This document shows positions 1 through 7,460 of a stretch of DNA of 11,016 nt, one piece after another. The number at the start of each line of letters is the position of its first letter. Position 1 is the stretch's first letter. The translations under genes were made by a program, and so were the position numbers. The notes under the pieces are model-generated. The model searched no databases. It was not told where the DNA came from and saw only the letters and a list, made by a program, of their open reading frames with translations. Origin of the DNA: Dehalococcoidia bacterium UBA2588 (GTDB lineage: Bacteria; Chloroflexota; Dehalococcoidia; Lucifugimonadales; UBA3495); NCBI GenBank assembly GCA_002339805.1, contig DDKW01000038.1:1-11016 (forward strand). The letters run 5' to 3'.

Positions 1-332
1 TACCTGCAATTAGTGACAATGTAGAAGGAGAAATCCCAATTGTATTGGATGGCGGCATTCAACGAGGAAGTGATGTGATAAAAGCTATAGCACTTGGCGC
101 AGATGCAGTAGCAATAGGAAAGATGCAAGGATGGGGAATTGCAGCTAACGGTTCTGACGGCCTAATCAGGGTATTAAGTATTTTAAAACAAGAAATTGAA
201 ATCACCATGAAGTTACTAGGAGTTACAGACATACCATCTATAGATAACAAATACGTATGTGAAGCCATCCCCACCACAGAACCACACGAAATGAGCTCAT
301 GGGTTAATATGCCCAAAAATCGTATACAATAA
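1..332 (+). CDS. FMN-dependent alpha-hydroxy-acid dehydrogenase/oxidase, C-terminal part (5' end outside window)
   Basis: The frame is open from the left edge (first full codon at base 3) to the TAA at 330-332, giving 109 visible residues. It is the last part of the TIM barrel of the glycolate oxidase / lactate dehydrogenase / mandelate dehydrogenase family, which oxidises 2-hydroxy acids to 2-oxo acids with FMN. The evidence is the block DGGIQRGSDVIKAIALGADA, the following AIGKM strand, and a typical tail with E.EITMKLLGV. The catalytic His/Arg segment lies upstream, outside the window. In the usual family block (DGGVRRG...IGR) two arginines contact the FMN phosphate; here those positions read Gln and Lys, with the adjacent Arg kept. 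The downstream FAD oxidoreductase starts 40 bp later on the same strand, so co-transcription is likely. The family call is secure; the substrate cannot be told. A TTG at base 45 is internal, not the true start. Confidence 0.9.
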   Translation, partial: PAISDNVEGEIPIVLDGGIQRGSDVIKAIALGADAVAIGKMQGWGIAANGSDGLIRVLSILKQEIEITMKLLGVTDIPSIDNKYVCEAIPTTEPHEMSSWVNMPKNRIQ

Positions 333-372
333 AAGCATCTCATTTAATTTATAAACTTAGGAGTTTGAACAT

Positions 373-1521
373 ATGGAAAATAAAACTGTGGCGATCATAG
401 GGGGTGGAATAATCGGTAGCTCAATAGGTTTCCAATTATCAAGCTTAGGTAACAAGGTTATCATAATAGATAAAGGTCCTTTTCAGGAGTCTTGTTCAGC
501 ACATTCATTCGCCTGGGTGAATGCTTCATCAAAAAGCCCTATAGGCTATCACAGTTTATGCAGGTCATCCGTAAATAAATGGCCAAAATTTGCGAAGCAA
601 CTTGGAACAGAAGTTGGATTAGATCTTAATGGAACTACTAAATGGGAAAACAGTGAAGAAGGAGCAGATTTAGCTAGACAACGTGTAGAAACGTTGCAGT
701 CTTGGGATTATCCGGTTCAAATCGTGGATGAAGAGTTCATTAAGGCAAAAAATCCTTCCATCCATATTAAAAATATGACATTCGGACAATATATCCCCAA
801 CGAAGGGCATGTAGAACCCAAACGAGTTATAGATGCCTGTCAATTTAATATTAGAGAAAATGGTGGTGAAATCATCAACGACTGCGCAGTTACAGGATTT
901 GAGAAAGATTCTGACACTCACAATATTACTGGAGTAATTACCTCATCAGGAACTATAGCCTGTAATACCGTGATAATAGCCGCAGGCACAGGAACTCAAG
1001 AACTTGCTGGCTTATTAGATATTTACATACCTTTATTAGAAAGTCCAGGTGTAGTAGCTTGGACCGACCCACAACCAAAAACTATAAACGGAATCATAAT
1101 GAGCCCAGCTATAAGCGACGGGACCTACACGGGAAACGACGAACAATCTGAAGTGCACATTCGGCAACGAGTGGACGGATCTTATCAAATGGTCAATGAG
1201 CGAGGAGGTATTGGCAATCATCATGAACAAAATGATGACTCCCAAGAGAAAGCTGAAGACCTATTGAAACATTTGACTGAATATTTTCCTCACCTTAATA
1301 CATCCACCGCCATCGCTGAACCTGTGGGATATCGACCCATGCCAGAAGATAAGTTTCCAGTATTAGGTTACGACGAAAATTGGAGTAATGTTTATATTTC
1401 AGTGATGCACAGTGGAGTCACATTAGCAGCATTAGTTGGAGAGTATGTAGCAACTGAAATTAACTACAAAGTACAAATACCTGAATTAGAAGAGTACAGA
1501 CCTTCAAGATTCAAAAAATAA
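373..1521 (+). CDS. FAD-dependent oxidoreductase, DAO/DadA-like (first of a tandem pair)
   Basis: This 382-residue flavoprotein belongs to the D-amino-acid oxidase/DadA/glycine oxidase superfamily, whose members oxidise a C-N bond of amino or N-substituted amino acids to an imine and then an oxo acid. An N-terminal Rossmann fold is visible: GGGIIG at residues 10-15 after a hydrophobic strand, with Asp33 closing the second strand for FAD ribose binding. A family block follows (SFAWVNASSKSP, 45-56), then HVEPKRVIDA (146-155), the third flavin strand VIIAAGTGTQEL (200-211), and the C-terminal FAD loop GYRPMPEDKFPVLG (319-332) with HSGVTLA (346-352). Length is normal for the family. The ATG is preceded by AGGAG at 359-363 with 9-nt spacing. 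The next gene is a paralogue beginning about 20 bp after this stop. No signal peptide is seen, so it is probably cytoplasmic. Substrate unknown. Confidence 0.88.
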   Translation: MENKTVAIIGGGIIGSSIGFQLSSLGNKVIIIDKGPFQESCSAHSFAWVNASSKSPIGYHSLCRSSVNKWPKFAKQLGTEVGLDLNGTTKWENSEEGADLARQRVETLQSWDYPVQIVDEEFIKAKNPSIHIKNMTFGQYIPNEGHVEPKRVIDACQFNIRENGGEIINDCAVTGFEKDSDTHNITGVITSSGTIACNTVIIAAGTGTQELAGLLDIYIPLLESPGVVAWTDPQPKTINGIIMSPAISDGTYTGNDEQSEVHIRQRVDGSYQMVNERGGIGNHHEQNDDSQEKAEDLLKHLTEYFPHLNTSTAIAEPVGYRPMPEDKFPVLGYDENWSNVYISVMHSGVTLAALVGEYVATEINYKVQIPELEEYRPSRFKK

Positions 1522-1528
1522 ATCATGT

Positions 1529-1534
1529 GGAGAG
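1529..1534 (+). promoter_or_regulatory. Shine-Dalgarno site that decides the start of the second DAO-like gene
   Basis: GGAGAG lies 8 nt upstream of the ATG at 1543. Two other in-frame ATGs exist, at 1525 and 1537. The first would place this site inside the coding region with no comparable site before it; the second is only 2 nt away. Starting at 1543 also gives 383 residues, nearly the same as the paralogous neighbour (382), with matching distance to the glycine-rich loop. Confidence 0.6.
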
Positions 1535-1542
1535 TTATGGAT

Positions 1543-2694
1543 ATGACACAACCAAAAAATATAGTTGTAATTGGAGCGGGGATCGTAGGCACGTCTATCG
1601 CTGTGAATCTTATCCAGTATGGGGCAAATATAACTGTAATCGATAAAGATACTCAAACTAATGGAGCATCAAGACTATCTTTCGCTTGGATTAATGCTGC
1701 AGGCAAGACCCCTTTTGACTATCATGATTTAAATCGAAGATCTATGGAAATGTGGCCACGTTATGCACAATCACTTGGCAGGGATGTGGGATTCAAGGTG
1801 GGAGGAACCATAACCTGGGAGACTTCCGAACAACGAGGGGAAGCCCTTATAAATAAAGTCAAACGCGCACAATCTTATGGGTACCCCATCAGGCTTGCTA
1901 CTCAAAATGAATTACAAAACCATGAACCAAATTTAACAATCGAAAACGTAGTAGCAGCATCTATATGCGAAATAGAAGGGCAGGTTGAACCTCCTCGAGT
2001 TATACAAGCTGCTATAGACAAAATAATAGAATCAGGAGGAGAAGTATCCCTAGGAGAAGCATTTGAAAACTTTGAATTCGACTCCACTGATCACCTAATT
2101 ACTGGAGTTAAAACAACTAACAGAACACTGCCTTGCGATTTGGTTGTCGTTGCAGCAGGAATAGACACCACAGATATAGGATACAAAGCACATACTTTTC
2201 TACCTCAATCAACCAGCCCTGGTGTAGTAGTTAAGACTAGTCCAATGCCACCGTTGTTAAATGGCATCGTCTATGCTCCATCACTGGAAGAATATGGCAG
2301 AGAAGTTCATATGAAACAGCTAATTGACGGTACTTTCGTAATAGGAGAAGGAGAGCAAAGTAGTAAGAACACAGATGATTCCATCGAGAATGCTAAAAGA
2401 CTTGTAGAATTTGCTACCCGGTACCTTCCGCAACTGGGTGAAGCTTCACCCAGGGTAGAACCTATAGGATATCGACCTATGCCGTTAGATGGATTCCCTG
2501 CAATTGGATTCGTTAAAGAAACTCCAAATGCATATATGGCCGTCACTCATAGCGGTGTGACTCTTGCGCCATTAATAGGAGAACTTGCTTCAATCGAAAT
2601 CACTCATGGGGTAAGCACTCCTCAATTGGACGCTTTCAGACCTAATCGATTTAACACTGATGGGACTGGAGGACGAACTGATTCACCTGACTAA
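1543..2694 (+). CDS. FAD-dependent oxidoreductase, DAO/DadA-like (second of a tandem pair)
   Basis: This 383-residue protein is a paralogue of the gene directly upstream. The flavin loop is GAGIVG (residues 11-16) with Asp34 at the end of strand two. It has the same SFAWINAAGKTPFDYH block, the strand LVVVAAGIDTTDIG, and the C-terminal FAD motifs GYRPMPLDGFPAIG and HSGVTLAPLIGE. Hand alignment of the last 62 aligned residues of the two proteins gives 32 identities, so the pair arose by duplication but has diverged a lot. The expected activity is flavin-dependent oxidation of an amino or N-substituted amino acid; the substrate is not predictable. An upstream ATG at 1525 would add six residues, but the Shine-Dalgarno position favours 1543. 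This is the last gene of the left + strand cluster. The 146 bp after it contain no further gene and no convincing terminator hairpin, only a run of eight T at 2825-2832. Confidence 0.87.
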   Translation: MTQPKNIVVIGAGIVGTSIAVNLIQYGANITVIDKDTQTNGASRLSFAWINAAGKTPFDYHDLNRRSMEMWPRYAQSLGRDVGFKVGGTITWETSEQRGEALINKVKRAQSYGYPIRLATQNELQNHEPNLTIENVVAASICEIEGQVEPPRVIQAAIDKIIESGGEVSLGEAFENFEFDSTDHLITGVKTTNRTLPCDLVVVAAGIDTTDIGYKAHTFLPQSTSPGVVVKTSPMPPLLNGIVYAPSLEEYGREVHMKQLIDGTFVIGEGEQSSKNTDDSIENAKRLVEFATRYLPQLGEASPRVEPIGYRPMPLDGFPAIGFVKETPNAYMAVTHSGVTLAPLIGELASIEITHGVSTPQLDAFRPNRFNTDGTGGRTDSPD

Positions 2695-2840
2695 AGAAGT
2701 CTATCAACTAGTCACACTATTACAAATAGCATTGGCTTAAATACACAACACAGTATTATCACCATATGCGTTTATATTTAGATAGAACGTATTCACAAGC
2801 TTATTCGAATTTTATTACCACTAGTTTTTTTTATGTGCAC

Positions 2841-3872
2841 TTACAAATCCGATTGTTTCTTAGACGCAATTAATTGACGCAATGACAAATTATTTGACCA
2901 TAACAATAATTGTCCTACCACAGTAACAGGTATGATTAAAATTCCATGAACTATTACAGCAAAAGCTGCGCCAGTAGAACGATCTACTAAATTGCTTGTA
3001 TCAAACAGTAATACTTCACGAACAGTTAATTCAAATATACCAACGCCGCCAGGTGATGAAGGGATAGAACTCACTAAATTAGCGAGAGCTGTTACTAGGG
3101 TCATGCTTGAAAATAAATTTAAATAGTCGTTATTGTAAAACTGCAAAAATCCCATAGCATATCCAATGATACAAAAAACTGTGATTTCAGAAATCCATAC
3201 AGGTATGGATGCAAGTATCAATACCAATAAACTCCGAGAACTCCTAACAGAGGATAACCCTGACTCAACAAAATCATTAAAGTTAATTAAACGACTTTTG
3301 AATCTGTTAGGGGCTATTAGGGTTATTATTTTAGTTGATTTCCTGATTAAGACCGGATCATGTGCCGAATATACCATCAGAACAAACATTGTTACAAAAA
3401 AGCCTATTAACACCAGTAATCCCCAAGTTAAATATTGCTGTGCGAACCCTTTTAACAAGGTTTGTGCATTCAATCCAATCACAATTAATAAAAACCCTAT
3501 AAGGACTATCGCGTCAAGTATTCTTTCTACAAAAATTGTAACCAATACAGTAGCTTTGTTGATGTTGTGTTTGCTACCTAAAAAATATGCTCGTACGAAT
3601 TCGCCAATCCGCATCGGTAATATGTTGTTAACCATATAACCAATACACACTGCCTGGAACAAATTATAAGATGAGACATCATCTCTGTTACCCAATAATA
3701 ATTTCCATCTATATGTACGAAATATTAAAGACAAGAGATACAACGCCAAGGCTGGCATCAAAAAATTCAATCTTAATGATGTAAATGAATCCAGCATCCT
3801 GCCGAACTCTGCAGTAGCTACAAAAAAAACGAGTATCACCAAAGTGATTACTGATAAAATTAAATATTTCAC
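2841..3872 (-). CDS. Flippase-like integral membrane protein (LPG-synthase-TM / YbhN / AglD family)
   Basis: This 343-residue protein is very hydrophobic, with about eight membrane segments, starting at residues 3-20 and 37-52 and ending at about 302-325. The conserved positions of the lysylphosphatidylglycerol-synthase transmembrane family (TIGR00374-type flippase-like proteins) are all visible: FRTYRW (51-56), NNILPMRIGEFVR (82-94), VERILD (115-120) and PSSPGGVGIFE (271-281). Family members include the MprF flippase domain and proteins linked to lipid or polyprenyl-linked sugar handling. This one is a stand-alone membrane domain without an aminoacyl-transferase part. Translation starts at GTG (3870-3872), with GGA 7 nt upstream; an in-frame stop lies just before, and no better start exists. 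The aminotransferase gene is upstream on the same strand, but a mobile-element remnant in the 249-bp gap makes a shared transcript doubtful. Lipid substrate unknown. Confidence 0.85.
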   Translation of the reverse strand: MKYLILSVITLVILVFFVATAEFGRMLDSFTSLRLNFLMPALALYLLSLIFRTYRWKLLLGNRDDVSSYNLFQAVCIGYMVNNILPMRIGEFVRAYFLGSKHNINKATVLVTIFVERILDAIVLIGFLLIVIGLNAQTLLKGFAQQYLTWGLLVLIGFFVTMFVLMVYSAHDPVLIRKSTKIITLIAPNRFKSRLINFNDFVESGLSSVRSSRSLLVLILASIPVWISEITVFCIIGYAMGFLQFYNNDYLNLFSSMTLVTALANLVSSIPSSPGGVGIFELTVREVLLFDTSNLVDRSTGAAFAVIVHGILIIPVTVVGQLLLWSNNLSLRQLIASKKQSDL

Positions 3873-3900
3873 ACTATCATCCAGTCAATGTTGAACCCCA

Positions 3901-3935
3901 TGGTATCAAAGTTAACTCAGTGGTGTCCGAGTTAA
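3901..3935. repeat. Imperfect 15-bp direct repeat, 20-bp period, at the edge of the mobile-element remnant
   Basis: TGGTATCAAAGTTAA at 3901-3915 is repeated as TGGTGTCCGAGTTAA at 3921-3935, with 12 of 15 bases identical. The second copy contains the left terminal inverted repeat of the 108-bp element. The first copy may be the end of a related element, or a second transposase binding site. By sequence alone it could also be chance or an operator-like site in front of the GTG-started flippase gene. Confidence 0.4.
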
Positions 3936-4028
3936 GGAGGTCCAAGAATGGTGCAAAAGAGATGCCGTTTCCGGCGATGGTAAGAGTGATTAGATAATGG
4001 CTGATTAGAACAGAACACTCGGACACCA
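3921..4028. mobile_element. MITE-like remnant of an insertion sequence, 108 bp with 12-bp terminal inverted repeats
   Basis: The stretch begins TGGTGTCCGAGT (3921-3932) and ends with its exact reverse complement (4017-4028). Just inside the left end there is a perfect AAGGAGG at 3934-3940, 7 nt before an ATG (3948). That ATG opens a basic 11-codon peptide (MVQKRCRFRRW) ending at 3983. Terminal repeat, Shine-Dalgarno, start codon and a basic N-terminus is how many IS transposase genes begin, so this looks like an element whose middle has been deleted, leaving both ends. The part at 3965-3980 is clearly richer in G+C than its surroundings. No clear target-site duplication is visible next to the repeats (TCAG on the left, AAAC on the right). 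The IS family is not recognised. Confidence 0.5.
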
Positions 4029-4121
4029 AAACAAATATATCAAACAATCGAACATCATAAAATCAAAAAAATGTACCTTTTTAAACAAATATTTACATAA
4101 TTCGTTAAAAAAGAGACGTTA

Positions 4122-5294
4122 TTAAGAATCTAGATGTTTTTTAAACATCTGAGACAATACTTCGATTCCTTCTGTTATCTCATCGGGAGTATTATGGCTA
4201 TAAGTCAATCTGAAAAACTGATTTTCATCCCGTTTCGCACGAAACACTCCGCCTGGATTGTATTTGAAGTCGTTTTCTACAGCTTCATCCAGTAGTTCCC
4301 ATGAATTGATTTTGTCGGGCATTTTAATCCACATCATCATTCCACCGCTGGGAACTGTGAAGTCAGCCTCAGGAAGGTGCTTATTCAAAGCAGCTACCAT
4401 GCTATCTCTCCTGTCTTTTAACATCCCAGCAACACGAGTCACATGAGCATCGTAATGTTCATTCAAATATTCATATACAGTTACAACTGCCAGGTGACTG
4501 GGTCTCCTTGTCTCCAGCAAATCCAATACTTGTTGAGGCGCTATCATAAATCCTACTCTCAGTGAACAGCCCAATAATTTCGTAAAAGAAGATACGTATA
4601 TCACCATATCGTTTTCGTCTAACGATTTAATTGAATTAGGTAATTTAGGACCATCTATTCTAAAATCAGCGTAAGATTCATTTTCAATAATTGGGATCCC
4701 ATACTTCACTGATATATCAAGTATTTTTTGCCTTCTGTCTTGCGACAAAGTGATACCTGTAGGGTTTTGGTACACAGGTATAGTCAAAATAAATTTAGGA
4801 GTTTTATTTTGTTCAGATAATTTGCCGAGCACATTATCTAACGACTCAGGAATCATGCCTTCATCATCAGTATCTACATGAACTATCTCAGCACCTTTTT
4901 CAAGCAACATCCTCAACGTGCCCAAATAAGTATATTGTTCGGCTATCACAATATCCCCTGGACCGATAAAAGCATTCACCAACATTTTCAATGCTCCGCC
5001 TGCTCCATCTGTAATTAAAATATTGTCCAAGCCGCACTGAATAGCTCTTTTATTGGCAACGGAATGCTGAAGCAATTCTCGTAAAGGTTCATGTCCTAGT
5101 GCTGGAGGGTACGGGCCAAAGCTCACACTATTGTTATGGATAGCTTTAGTTGCCGCTTTGCTATATTCAACAGGATCTATACAATCTGGGACAGTATTTG
5201 TAACAGAGAATATATATTTTACATCCGCTTTTAAAGCGGGATGAGTGAGTACATCAATAGGTCCGTTACTAGATAATTTTTTCGAATAATCCAT
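4122..5294 (-). CDS. PLP-dependent class I/II aminotransferase (MocR-domain / LysN-like fold)
   Basis: This 390-residue fold-type I PLP enzyme has normal length for LysN/2-aminoadipate-type aminotransferases and no N-terminal DNA-binding domain, so it is an enzyme and not a MocR regulator. Visible motifs are FGPYPPALGHEPLREL (59-74) at the N-terminal arm; TDGAGGALKML (95-105) at the PLP phosphate turn; NPTG (177-180); Tyr208; SSFTK with the Schiff-base Lys239; Arg246 (PLP phosphate); and Arg362 in FFRLTYS, which holds the substrate carboxylate. The position three before Tyr208, normally the Asp that pairs with PLP N1 (D-x-x-Y), is Asn205 (ENESY). This is read directly from the DNA at about 4670-4690. 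The start ATG has AGAGAG 8 nt upstream. The gene diverges from transketolase across 134 bp. It probably transaminates an amino acid or 2-oxo acid; the substrate is unknown. Confidence 0.88.
   Translation of the reverse strand: MDYSKKLSSNGPIDVLTHPALKADVKYIFSVTNTVPDCIDPVEYSKAATKAIHNNSVSFGPYPPALGHEPLRELLQHSVANKRAIQCGLDNILITDGAGGALKMLVNAFIGPGDIVIAEQYTYLGTLRMLLEKGAEIVHVDTDDEGMIPESLDNVLGKLSEQNKTPKFILTIPVYQNPTGITLSQDRRQKILDISVKYGIPIIENESYADFRIDGPKLPNSIKSLDENDMVIYVSSFTKLLGCSLRVGFMIAPQQVLDLLETRRPSHLAVVTVYEYLNEHYDAHVTRVAGMLKDRRDSMVAALNKHLPEADFTVPSGGMMMWIKMPDKINSWELLDEAVENDFKYNPGGVFRAKRDENQFFRLTYSHNTPDEITEGIEVLSQMFKKHLDS
4132..4150 (-). terminator. Possible weak terminator hairpin at the end of the aminotransferase gene
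   Basis: A perfect 8-bp inverted repeat (AGATGTTT / AAACATCT) with a 3-nt loop lies in the last codons of the gene. On the transcribed strand a run of six T follows only about 20 nt later (4107-4112). The stem is A+T-rich and the T run is displaced, so this is not a classical intrinsic terminator and may be chance in A+T-rich DNA. Confidence 0.22.
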
Positions 5295-5335
5295 TCAACT
5301 AACTCTCTTTAATAATCGTACTAAGATATTAAATA

Positions 5336-5364
5336 ATCATACTGGATCAGACTTGTTTTGAAAA
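5336..5364 (-). promoter_or_regulatory. Putative promoter for the aminotransferase gene
   Basis: On the minus strand TTTTCA (plus 5359-5364) is followed after 17 nt by TATGAT (plus 5336-5341). This is a fair match to sigma70-type -35 and -10 boxes, about 40 nt upstream of the start codon. The -35 box directly abuts that of the putative transketolase promoter on the other strand. Pattern match only, in A+T-rich DNA. Confidence 0.3.
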
Positions 5365-5381
5365 CGATATACGTTGATAAT
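5353..5381 (+). promoter_or_regulatory. Putative promoter for the tkt-gnd-VOC-halogenase operon
   Basis: TTGTTT (5353-5358) is followed after exactly 17 nt by GATAAT (5376-5381), a good sigma70-like match 47 bp upstream of the transketolase start. The leader holds no obvious hairpin. Pattern match only. Confidence 0.35.
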
Positions 5382-5428
5382 TAGCACCGTGTTCTTGAAG
5401 GATTTAGACTAATGGTAGGGGATTAATA

Positions 5429-7429
5429 ATGACTGAACAAAATTTAGATCTGCTAAGTATCAACACTATCAAACTGTTATCAGTTGATTCTGTTGAAAAA
5501 GCGAAGTCAGGCCATCCTGGCGCACCTATGGGGGCAGCTACTATGGCTTATGTGTTATGGAAAGATTTCCTAAAACATAATCCTGAAAACCCTAGTTGGA
5601 TAAATAGAGACAGGTTTATATTATCTCCAGGTCACGCTTCCGCACTATTGTATAGCCTCCTGCATCTCACAGGTTATGGAGTAAGAATCGAAGACTTAAT
5701 GGAATTTCGGCAACTAGGCAGCAAAACTCCAGGACATCCGGAGCTTGATGTCACACCTGGGGTAGAAGTTACTACTGGACCACTAGGACAAGGGTTTGCC
5801 AATGGCGTAGGCATGGCAATTGCAGAAACTAAACTAGCCCAAGATTTCAATACGACTGAAAATAATATAATAGATCATTACACTTATGGCATTGTGTCTG
5901 ATGGAGACCTTCAAGAAGGGGTAGCATCAGAAGCCGCATCCCTAGCGGGTACACTAAAGCTCCACAAATTAATATACTTGTATGATAGTAATAATATTTC
6001 TATAGAAGGTAATACAGATTTATCATTCACTGAAAGTGTTGCTGATAGATTTTCTGCTTACGGATGGCAAGTCATTGGTCCAATAGACGGATCGAACATT
6101 GAAGAAATTAACAAAGCTATAACCGAAGCTAAAAAATCAACAACTAAACCATCTCTCGTGATTTGTAAAACTCAGATTGGTAGCGGCAGTCCAAATAAAT
6201 CCGGGAAAGCTTCTGCACACGGAGAACCACTAGGTAGCGATGAAGTCATACTAACTAAACAGGAATTGAATTGGGAATACGAAAATCCTTTCACCGTACC
6301 ACAAGCAGTCGAGCAACATTTCGCTAACATAACTAAAACAGGCATAAAATCCGAAAATGACTGGAATGACCAAGTCGAAGCATATAAAGTTCAACATCCA
6401 GACGAATATTCAAAATTAATGGAACAAATTCAGGGTCAATTACCACAAGGTTGGGACTCTGAATTATCTAGTCTCTTCAATAGCGAAACATCCAGCATGG
6501 CTACTAGAGAATCTTCAGGCATTGTCATAAACAACATCTCGAAAAATATCCCTGGCCTACTTGGAGGGTCTGCAGATTTAGCACCCTCCACAAAAACTAA
6601 TTTAAACGATTACACAGATTATAATTCAGATAACAGATCAGGGAGAAATTTCCACTTCGGTGTGCGTGAACATGCCATGGGATCCATAGCAAATGGGATT
6701 GCTTTACATAAAGGGTTAATCCCATTCACATCCACTTTTTTAGTTTTTTCTGATTATATGAAACCAAGTATTAGGCTTGCCGCTTTAATGAATCAAAAAG
6801 TGATATTTGTATTCACCCATGACTCTATTGGGGTAGGGGAGGATGGTCCAACTCATCAGCCTATCGAGCACTTGGCAGCATTAAGATCAATCCCGAATTT
6901 GACTGTGATTCGTCCCGCGGACTCCATTGAAACAGTAGCCGCTTGGAAAACAGCTATAAATCACACTACTGGACCAACTGCTCTAATATTAAGCAGACAA
7001 TCTCTGCCAAATCTTGGAAATAGCACTGATAGCGACATTAGTAATGCCTGTAAAGGAGGTTACTTATTGAAATCTACAGATAATGAACCTAAAGTCACAA
7101 TTATCGCTACAGGTTCCGAAGTCCATTTAGGGGTTGAAGTCGGAGAATTACTAAAAACAAATGATATCTCGTGCAATGTCGTATCAATGCCCTCCTGGGA
7201 ATTATTCGACCAACAATCCGAAGAATACCGAAACTTAGTGATACCTGAATCTAGTCTCAAAGTATCAATAGAAGCAGCAAGTACCTTTGGGTGGACGAAA
7301 TACGTCGGGAAGGATGGTATCAGTATAGGCATAGATACATTTGGTGCATCCGCTCCTGGTCAAACATTGTTTACTCATTTTGGATTTGAAGCAAAAAAAA
7401 TCCACGACACCATCATATCCAACCTATAA
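5429..7429 (+). CDS. tkt: Transketolase
   Basis: Full-length 666-residue thiamine-diphosphate enzyme of the non-oxidative pentose phosphate pathway. It moves two-carbon ketol units between sugar phosphates (xylulose-5-P with ribose-5-P or erythrose-4-P). Visible features: GHPGAPMG (28-35) and SPGHASALLY (66-75) with the active-site histidines 29 and 69; the ThDP/Mg segment SDGDLQEG (157-164) with Asp158 and, after the usual spacing, Asn188; SAHGEPLG (262-269); the glutamate that activates ThDP in FGVREHAMG (Glu414); the pyrimidine-domain block FTHDSIGVGEDGPTHQPIEH (462-481); and the C-terminal GSEVHLGVEV and FGASAPGQ blocks. GGGGA at 5418-5422 lies 6 nt before the ATG. It opens a same-strand run with gnd 31 bp downstream, a sensible pairing because 6-phosphogluconate dehydrogenase feeds pentose phosphates to transketolase. 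No anomaly is seen. Confidence 0.97.
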   Translation: MTEQNLDLLSINTIKLLSVDSVEKAKSGHPGAPMGAATMAYVLWKDFLKHNPENPSWINRDRFILSPGHASALLYSLLHLTGYGVRIEDLMEFRQLGSKTPGHPELDVTPGVEVTTGPLGQGFANGVGMAIAETKLAQDFNTTENNIIDHYTYGIVSDGDLQEGVASEAASLAGTLKLHKLIYLYDSNNISIEGNTDLSFTESVADRFSAYGWQVIGPIDGSNIEEINKAITEAKKSTTKPSLVICKTQIGSGSPNKSGKASAHGEPLGSDEVILTKQELNWEYENPFTVPQAVEQHFANITKTGIKSENDWNDQVEAYKVQHPDEYSKLMEQIQGQLPQGWDSELSSLFNSETSSMATRESSGIVINNISKNIPGLLGGSADLAPSTKTNLNDYTDYNSDNRSGRNFHFGVREHAMGSIANGIALHKGLIPFTSTFLVFSDYMKPSIRLAALMNQKVIFVFTHDSIGVGEDGPTHQPIEHLAALRSIPNLTVIRPADSIETVAAWKTAINHTTGPTALILSRQSLPNLGNSTDSDISNACKGGYLLKSTDNEPKVTIIATGSEVHLGVEVGELLKTNDISCNVVSMPSWELFDQQSEEYRNLVIPESSLKVSIEAASTFGWTKYVGKDGISIGIDTFGASAPGQTLFTHFGFEAKKIHDTIISNL

Positions 7430-7460
7430 ATTCGAAAGACTTTTACTCAAGGAATGTTGA

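Noticed and set aside
1036..1245. 69-codon frame on the - strand within the first DAO-like gene, and similar short frames elsewhere
   Set aside because: Shadow frames of well-supported genes; no ribosome-binding site or family features.
1525..1542. Earlier ATG as the start of the second DAO-like gene
   Set aside because: No ribosome-binding site precedes it, and the good GGAGAG site would then fall inside the coding region; ATG 1543 fits better in spacing and in length compared with the paralogue.
2695..2840. Possible terminator for the left + strand operon at the T8 run (2825-2832)
   Set aside because: No inverted repeat is found directly before the T run; the matching ACTAGT hexamers are about 110 bp apart and self-palindromic.
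3166..3639. 157-codon open frame on the + strand inside the flippase gene
   Set aside because: It is antisense to a membrane protein with all family motifs intact, has no family features of its own, and is a by-product of the opposite reading frame.
3948..3983. 11-codon ORF with a perfect Shine-Dalgarno as a real small gene
   Set aside because: It lies inside paired terminal inverted repeats and looks like the start of a deleted transposase gene, so it was treated as part of the element.
7060..7332. 90-codon open frame on the - strand
   Set aside because: It lies wholly antisense to the conserved C-terminal domain of transketolase and has no recognisable motif.
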